Shown here piece by piece: positions 59,466 through 64,000 of a stretch of 64,000 bases of DNA (position 1 is the first letter of the stretch; every line of letters begins with the position of its first letter). A program made the translations under genes and the position numbers. The notes below the pieces were generated by a model. That model worked only from the letters and a program-made list of their open reading frames with translations, was not told the DNA's origin and did not search any database. This DNA comes from JAPOXK01 sp965220315. Its GTDB lineage: Bacteria; Chloroflexota; Dehalococcoidia; Bin125. The DNA is taken from contig CBDCPP010000002.1 of assembly GCA_965220315.1 (NCBI GenBank), positions 1 to 64,000 on the forward strand. Direction: 5' to 3'.

Positions 59466-60658
59466 CAGAAGAACGGTTCCTGAGGCTCAAGCCCGAGCAA
59501 CACGCGCCCGGCATCCTGCTGCAGCCGATCTGTGAGGGAGAGGTGTTGCGTGACGACGTGGATGTCCCGGAAGGCGCGCTCTAGGGGGTTGCCGCGCGTG
59601 ATCGCGCTGGTGCCGGCGAGCGCGTAAGCGATATCGACAACTTCAGCAGAGCGCCGCCCGGCATGTACGGAGGCGAGATGGATCAACGCTGCGTCGCGCT
59701 GGGTCACGGCAGAACCACGAACAGCAGCCTGCTGGGCAGCATCGACGGTCTCGAAGAAGAAAGCGCGGGCGGCACGGAGACGGCCCTCCGCCTCGGCCAG
59801 CTGTAGCTGCACACGAGGGTCATCGCGAAGGGAAGTAGGAGCGAGGAAAGAGGTCTTGCGGGCGATAACCGGCAGTACGGTGTCGATCGCTCCGCGAGCG
59901 ATACCGAGGGCCACGGCCGCATTGGATGGCGCCAAGACGCAGCCCAAGGGCATACAGTAGGCGCGCGACGGTGCCGGGGGTGGCGCGCCGAGAAGGTCAA
60001 AGCTGTGCTCGGTGGGAACGAAAACGTCCTCGGCAGCGAAGTCGTTGCTGCCGGTGCCACAGAGGCCCAGCACGTCCCAAACGTCGATCAGCTCGCATTG
60101 GGCGCGCGGGAGAAGCAGCGTCATAACGAGGGGCTGGCCTTGTGCATCGTTCCGTTGCTCTGCACCGTCCCAGATGGTGCAGTCGGCGACGATCCAAGCA
60201 CTGTGGTCGACGCCGCTGGTAAAGCGCCAGCGACCGCTGACTTGGTAGCCACCGGCACAAGCCCGGGCGCGCCCGCCGTTGGTGATGGAAGAGGCGATGA
60301 CAATTCGAGGGTCAGCGCCAAACAACTCACGGGCCACAGGCACGGCCAGCCAACTACCGGCCATGCCATTGCCTATCGCACCAACCATGAGGCACCAACC
60401 GGTCGATCCATCTGCGACGGAGACAATTTCGACCGCTTCAAGGAACTCGGGGGCGAGGGCATCGATACCGCCCAGCGACCGAGAAACGATGAGCTTGAAG
60501 AGTCCAGCGTCGGCGAGGGCGTCAACGACCGGCCGGGCAAGCTGCCGCTGATGTTCGGACTGGTCGGCATGCGCGCGCACTAGCGGCTGGAGCCGCTGCG
60601 CGGCCACGAGGGGAGATTCGAGGCGGGTGGGATCCGGGGTGGAGGTTGAATCTGGCAT
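59465..60658 (-). CDS. Acyl-CoA-dehydrogenase-fold flavoprotein (group D monooxygenase-like)
   Basis: A 397-residue ACAD-fold protein from the ATG of MPDSTSTPDPTRLESP. It shows DALADAGLFKLIVSRSLGG, SVADGSTGWCLMVGAIG, GGYQVSGRWRFTSGVDHSAWIVA and WDVLGLCGTGSNDFAAEDVFVP. These motifs match the HpaB/HsaA-like (flavin-dependent hydroxylase) branch of the ACAD fold, not classical acyl-CoA dehydrogenases. Substrate unknown. It is translationally coupled to the PYROXD2-like gene. Confidence 0.88.
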   Translation of the reverse strand: MPDSTSTPDPTRLESPLVAAQRLQPLVRAHADQSEHQRQLARPVVDALADAGLFKLIVSRSLGGIDALAPEFLEAVEIVSVADGSTGWCLMVGAIGNGMAGSWLAVPVARELFGADPRIVIASSITNGGRARACAGGYQVSGRWRFTSGVDHSAWIVADCTIWDGAEQRNDAQGQPLVMTLLLPRAQCELIDVWDVLGLCGTGSNDFAAEDVFVPTEHSFDLLGAPPPAPSRAYCMPLGCVLAPSNAAVALGIARGAIDTVLPVIARKTSFLAPTSLRDDPRVQLQLAEAEGRLRAARAFFFETVDAAQQAAVRGSAVTQRDAALIHLASVHAGRRSAEVVDIAYALAGTSAITRGNPLERAFRDIHVVTQHLSLTDRLQQDAGRVLLGLEPQEPFF

Positions 60659-60796
60659 CGCTCTTATCCCGAGACAGCACCTAGGAGAGAGGGAGGATAC
60701 CAGGATGCCACGACCGATCCGAAGCGATCGTGGTTCCATTAGTCTCCAAGGTGCGCAAGGCGATCGGATCGCCGACAGGGCCGACAAGGAGGCACC

Positions 60797-61708
60797 ATGC
60801 GAGTGGGATTCATCGGCACGGGCAGCATCGGGGAGCCGATGGCGCGGCAGCTGCTCTCGGCCGGGCATGAGCTAGTGGTGCACGATGCGCGATCGGAGGC
60901 GACCGCGAGCCTGCGCGAGCTCGGCGCGGCGTGGGGCGCTGACGCGCGGGAGGTGGCCGCGGCGTGCCGGGTAGTGCTGACGTCGCTGCCGGGCCCGGCC
61001 GAGGTCGAGGCAGTGGTGACGGGTGCAGACGGGCTCCTGACAGCGGCGCAGCCAGGCGACGTTCACATCGACCTCAGCAGTAATTCCGTGGCGATGGTAC
61101 GGCGGCTCCATCGAGAGGAAGCGGCACGCGGGGTGCTGTACATCGACTGCCCGGTAACAGGGGGCGTGCGCCGAGCGCGGCGTGGAGCGCTGACACTGCT
61201 GGCGAGCGGTGAGCGGCAGGCGTTCGAGCGGGTGGAGCCGTTGCTGCAGGCGCTGGGCGAGCACGTGTTCTATGTGGGCGAGGCAGGCAGCGGTTGTCTG
61301 ACCAAGTTGATCAACAACGCGATCGTGCTGTGTGCGGGGCAATTGGTACAGGAAGGGTTGGTACTGGGAAGCAAGCTAGGTCTGGAACCGGAACGATTGT
61401 ATGAAATGTTGAAGGTGGGGTCGGCGGCGCCGCATATCGGGCTGATGCCGTACATGATCGGCCGGCGGTTCGCGGATCCGACGTTCACACTCGCGCTGGC
61501 GAGCAAGGACGTGGGGTTGGCGCTCGAGGCAGCGCGCGACGCGGAAGTGCCGATGCCGGTGACCGCAGCGGCACAGCAGACGTATTTAGCCGCAATGGGG
61601 CGGGGGTTGGGCGAGCAGTCGTTCTTGGCGACGCAGATCCCGCTCGAGCAGGGAGCCGGCGTGGAGGTGCCGTTGGTGGAGACGGATGCGGGAAGCCAGC
61701 GGCTCTAG
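60797..61708 (+). CDS. 3-hydroxyisobutyrate dehydrogenase-family NAD(P) oxidoreductase
   Basis: A 303-residue beta-hydroxyacid dehydrogenase: MRVGFIGTGSIGEPMARQLLSAGHELVVHDAR (Rossmann motif), VHIDLSSNS, CPVTGGVRRARRGALTLLASG, and the catalytic lysine region GSGCLTKLINNAIVLCAGQL (Lys in TKLINN). Family members oxidise 3-hydroxyisobutyrate, tartronate semialdehyde or related acids. Tartronate semialdehyde would link to the glycerate kinase at 31 kb, but this is conjecture. It precedes an amidase gene by 26 bp. Confidence 0.9.
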   Translation: MRVGFIGTGSIGEPMARQLLSAGHELVVHDARSEATASLRELGAAWGADAREVAAACRVVLTSLPGPAEVEAVVTGADGLLTAAQPGDVHIDLSSNSVAMVRRLHREEAARGVLYIDCPVTGGVRRARRGALTLLASGERQAFERVEPLLQALGEHVFYVGEAGSGCLTKLINNAIVLCAGQLVQEGLVLGSKLGLEPERLYEMLKVGSAAPHIGLMPYMIGRRFADPTFTLALASKDVGLALEAARDAEVPMPVTAAAQQTYLAAMGRGLGEQSFLATQIPLEQGAGVEVPLVETDAGSQRL

Positions 61709-61734
61709 GAGCCGGGCAAGGAGAGTAGTGAGTC

Positions 61735-63147
61735 GTGCAAGCAACATCAGATGAGCGCTACTTAGCGCAAGCGACGATCGAGGAGATCGGGGAACGGATT
61801 CGGCGGCGAGAGGTATCGCCAGTAGAAGTCACGCAGCTGACACTCGATCGAATCGAACGCCTCAACCCGAAGATCAACGCGTACTACACGGTCTTCGCCG
61901 AGCAGGCACTGGCGCTGGCGCGCGGCTTGGAGGCCGAGGTCGCGGCAGGGGTGTACCGGGGGCCGTTGCACGGGATTCCGATCGCGATCAAGGACATCTA
62001 CGAGGCGGGACCCACGACGTGCGGGAGTGAGCCGCTGGTGGGGTACGTAGCGGAGCGGGAATGCGCGACGGTGCGGCAGCTGAAGGCGGCGGGGGCAATC
62101 GTGGTGGGGAAGGCGGCGACGTATGAGTTCGCGTTCGGGGTGCAGACGCGCGCATCGCACTTCGCGCCGACACTGAACGCTTGGGACGCGCGCCGGGAAT
62201 GCGGAGGGTCGAGCAGCGGCACAGCAGGAGCGATCGCGGCGGGACTGGCATATGCAGGGATGGGGAGCTGCAGCGGCGGGTCGATCCGGTGGCCGGCGCA
62301 GTGCTGCTTCCACGTGGGGTTGAAGCCGACCTACGGACGGGTGAGCCGGGCGGGGATCTATCCGCTGGCGTGGAGCCTGGACCATCCGGGGCCGCTGGCG
62401 CGCACAGTGACCGACGCCGCTTATATGTTGCAAGGGTGCGCAGGGTACGATCCCGACGATCCTGCTTCCGCAGATGTACCCGTGCCGAATTTCGCGTCGA
62501 AACTGGGCCGCGAGATCAAGGGGATGCGGATCGGGGTGCTGCGCGACCTGTTCGAGAATGGCTGCGATCCCAAAGTGCGCGCGACATTCGAGGCGGCGTT
62601 GCCGGTGTTCGAGCGTCTGGGCGCGCGCATCGTGACGGTGCCGACGATCTCGCACGCGCAGTTGACGGCGATCGCGCTGCCGCTGCTATGGAGTGAGGCC
62701 GGCGCGGTCCATCGGAGCAACCTGCGGCAGCGCGGGGACGAGTACAACCCGCATACGCGGCAGGCGCTGCTGTGGGGGCTGTTAGTGAGCGCCGGTTACA
62801 GCAACCTGGCCAACCGCGCGCGCGCGCAGGTGACGGCGGCGCTGCGGCAGGCCCTGCATGCACAGGCTGACGCCTTCGTCTTGCCGACGACATGCTTCCA
62901 AGGTCCGCCGCTGGTGCTCGACGACACGCCAGGGTTTGGGGCACGGCTCGACCGGGGAGCCCTGCACACTGCGATCTTCAACCTCACAGGGGCACCGGCG
63001 ATCCAAGTACCGTGCGGGTGGGACGCGGACGGGCTACCAGTCGGGATGCAGATCAGCGCGGCCGCTTTCGACGAAGAAACGATGTTGCAGGTGGCGTACG
63101 CGTACGAGCAGGAGGCGGGATGGTTCCGCCAGCGACCGGATATCTAG
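61735..63147 (+). CDS. Amidase-signature-family amidase
   Basis: A 470-residue serine amidase. The catalytic lysine is in GIPIAIKDIYEAG, the cis-serine and nucleophile region is RRECGGSSSGTAGAIAAGLAYAGMGSCSGGSIRWPAQCC, and the C-terminus ends with LTGAPAIQVPCGWDADGLPVGMQISA. The usual GTDTGGSIR is GSCSGGSIR here, but the Ser-Ser-Lys triad is present. It hydrolyses an amide to acid and ammonia. The GTG start is followed by MQATSDERY. Next to nitrile-hydratase-type genes on the opposite strand, it may complete a nitrile-amide-acid route. Confidence 0.92.
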   Translation: MQATSDERYLAQATIEEIGERIRRREVSPVEVTQLTLDRIERLNPKINAYYTVFAEQALALARGLEAEVAAGVYRGPLHGIPIAIKDIYEAGPTTCGSEPLVGYVAERECATVRQLKAAGAIVVGKAATYEFAFGVQTRASHFAPTLNAWDARRECGGSSSGTAGAIAAGLAYAGMGSCSGGSIRWPAQCCFHVGLKPTYGRVSRAGIYPLAWSLDHPGPLARTVTDAAYMLQGCAGYDPDDPASADVPVPNFASKLGREIKGMRIGVLRDLFENGCDPKVRATFEAALPVFERLGARIVTVPTISHAQLTAIALPLLWSEAGAVHRSNLRQRGDEYNPHTRQALLWGLLVSAGYSNLANRARAQVTAALRQALHAQADAFVLPTTCFQGPPLVLDDTPGFGARLDRGALHTAIFNLTGAPAIQVPCGWDADGLPVGMQISAAAFDEETMLQVAYAYEQEAGWFRQRPDI

Positions 63148-63170
63148 CAAGTGTCCCCGAGGGAGAGCGA

Positions 63171-63740
63171 TCAATCGTGGACGAAGCGGAGGGCAGTGCG
63201 GTCACGGGGGTCGGTAGCGAGGCCAAGGTAGCGGCGGCGGAGGTCATCCCAAAGGGTTAAGCGCGCCCAGTCCGGGCTCGCCAGGTGCTTGTCGTCGTCA
63301 TCGAGGAAGGGGTTGGGGAGGAAGACCGTGAGCTGCTGCTCGTCCTTGCCGTTGAAGAGCCGCAGGCCCCAGGAAACCGGGCGGGCATCGGGATCGAGAC
63401 GGCGGTAGAACTCAGCGCGAGCGGTGCGGCGGTGGTAGGCAAGACGGGAATCGACGGGCTGATCGAGCCCGCGATGGGCGTCGATACAGATATGCAGGTG
63501 CCAGGCATCGAAGGCAACGGTGAGATAGCCGTCAAGCATGGCGACGGTGACCGGCGCGGCCGGGGCGCGAATCTCCAGCACGGAACCCTGGATGAGAACA
63601 CCGAAGCGGATCGCGGCCCAATGATCGCGGAAGAGTTCCGTGCACAGCGGGACCAGCGTCGTGGCGGAGGTGTCGAGGGGAAAGAGTTCGAGCGTGCCGT
63701 TGCCGGGCTCGGTAACAGTTCGGCTGATGCCGGCGCCCAT
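63171..63740 (-). CDS. Uncharacterised protein of a nitrile-hydratase-linked type
   Basis: A 189-residue protein with the well-formed block WGLRLFNGKDEQQLTVFLPNPFLDDDDKHLASPDWARLTLWDDLRRRYLGL near its C-terminus, and an N-terminal half rich in beta-strands (DAWHLHICIDAHRG). I recognise the C-terminal block as conserved in hypothetical proteins, but have no function to assign. It starts one base before the stop of the nitrile-hydratase-accessory-like gene, so they are coupled and the function is probably linked. Confidence 0.75.
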   Translation of the reverse strand: MGAGISRTVTEPGNGTLELFPLDTSATTLVPLCTELFRDHWAAIRFGVLIQGSVLEIRAPAAPVTVAMLDGYLTVAFDAWHLHICIDAHRGLDQPVDSRLAYHRRTARAEFYRRLDPDARPVSWGLRLFNGKDEQQLTVFLPNPFLDDDDKHLASPDWARLTLWDDLRRRYLGLATDPRDRTALRFVHD

Positions 63741-64000
63741 CAGAAGATCTCGTCGCGCTCGCCGAATTCGTACTCGTTGGTGCGTTCGGTGACCTCCGGG
63801 TCGAGTGTCACGTCTTTTTCGGCAAGGATGTCCTCAAAGGCGGCCAACCAACACTTGTAGTAGTCAAACGGATCCTGCCCGCGCTCAGCCTCCGCGATAC
63901 GGTCGATCAGGCGCTCGCGAAACTCGTCCCATGTGTAGAAGTGCTGGTCCTCCAATGCGGCCGCCATGCCAAAGATGCGCCCGTGCCAAGGGTCGTCAAA
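63740..64000 (-). CDS. Nitrile hydratase accessory/beta-like protein (N-terminally partial)
   Basis: The frame is open to the right edge. Residues FDDPWHGRIFGMAAALEDQHFYTWDEFRERLIDRIAEAE, then FDYYKCWLAAFEDILAEKDV, match the pattern of nitrile hydratase beta N-terminal/accessory proteins (PW..R.F.MA.AL....F.TWDEFR, YY..WLAA.E..L). Such proteins help load cobalt or iron into the nitrile hydratase alpha subunit. The N-terminal part is outside the window. The C-terminal tail (PEVTERTNEYEFGERDEIF) is acidic. Coupled to the downstream uncharacterised gene. Confidence 0.78.
   Translation of the reverse strand, partial: FDDPWHGRIFGMAAALEDQHFYTWDEFRERLIDRIAEAERGQDPFDYYKCWLAAFEDILAEKDVTLDPEVTERTNEYEFGERDEIF

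Overview
The window is a GC-rich, densely packed bacterial chromosome segment with no phage, insertion-sequence, tRNA, rRNA or CRISPR signatures that I could recognise. The gene set (HspR-controlled hsp20/dnaJ/Clp locus, two-subunit B12 mutase, class I fructose-bisphosphate aldolase with class I FBPase, several luciferase-like flavin oxidoreductases, many CaiB/BaiF CoA-transferases, enoyl-CoA hydratases and SDRs, GAACN4GTTC-type LexA boxes) suggests an uncultured member of the Chloroflexota (Dehalococcoidia / Thermomicrobia-like). This placement is an inference from gene content, not a phylogeny.

Layout. 1-6.1 kb: fatty/organic acid activation and beta-oxidation-type genes (Fe-S reductase subunit, acyl-CoA synthetase, three enoyl-CoA hydratase-family proteins) with a tandem pair of small paralogous proteins. 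6-14 kb: penicillin-acylase-family hydrolase, SDRs (one a two-domain fusion), ClpS, acyl-CoA dehydrogenase. 14-20.5 kb: housekeeping genes (HIT protein plus YqeK, RuvB with a LexA-like box, RimI, cytidylate-kinase-like protein, cysteine synthase). 20.6-25.2 kb: heat-shock locus, divergent hsp20 and dnaJ-hspR-clp, with an HspR operator (HAIR) between them. 25.6-27.5 kb: a lipoprotein and a DsbA/FrnE-family oxidoreductase whose CxxC motif is UGA-x-x-C, an apparent selenoprotein with a SECIS-like hairpin. 27.6-34 kb: PBP2, metallopeptidase, glycerate kinase, a small LexA-box gene, ScpB, YlxP, RidA. 34-45 kb: two-subunit B12-dependent acyl-CoA mutase, cobalamin-binding protein, double CaiB protein, two transporters, an OYE/dienoyl-CoA-reductase-type flavoprotein, an aminotransferase. 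46-54 kb: three luciferase-like oxidoreductases, SDR, metallo-beta-lactamase fold protein, alpha/beta hydrolase, VOC protein, CaiB transferase. 54-57.2 kb: two CBS-domain proteins and the gluconeogenic pair aldolase/FBPase. 57.6-64 kb: dodecin, PYROXD2-like oxidoreductase, acyl-CoA-dehydrogenase-like flavoprotein, hydroxyacid dehydrogenase, amidase, and the edge of a nitrile-hydratase-type cluster.

Together the catabolic genes describe a heterotroph that activates diverse carboxylic acids to CoA esters, oxidises or rearranges them, and carries flavin oxidoreductases for unusual substrates. The most notable item is the putative Sec-containing FrnE-like protein. Also notable are two LexA-like boxes with the same geometry (one before ruvB, one before an unknown 74-residue protein), the HAIR operator, a possible leaderless-promoter pattern, tandem 19-bp repeats at an aminotransferase start, and a diverged 73-bp repeat pair. 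Two genes (Fe-S protein and Clp ATPase) carry apparent one-base insertions, which may be assembly errors. This bears on how far the single-codon Sec call can be trusted.
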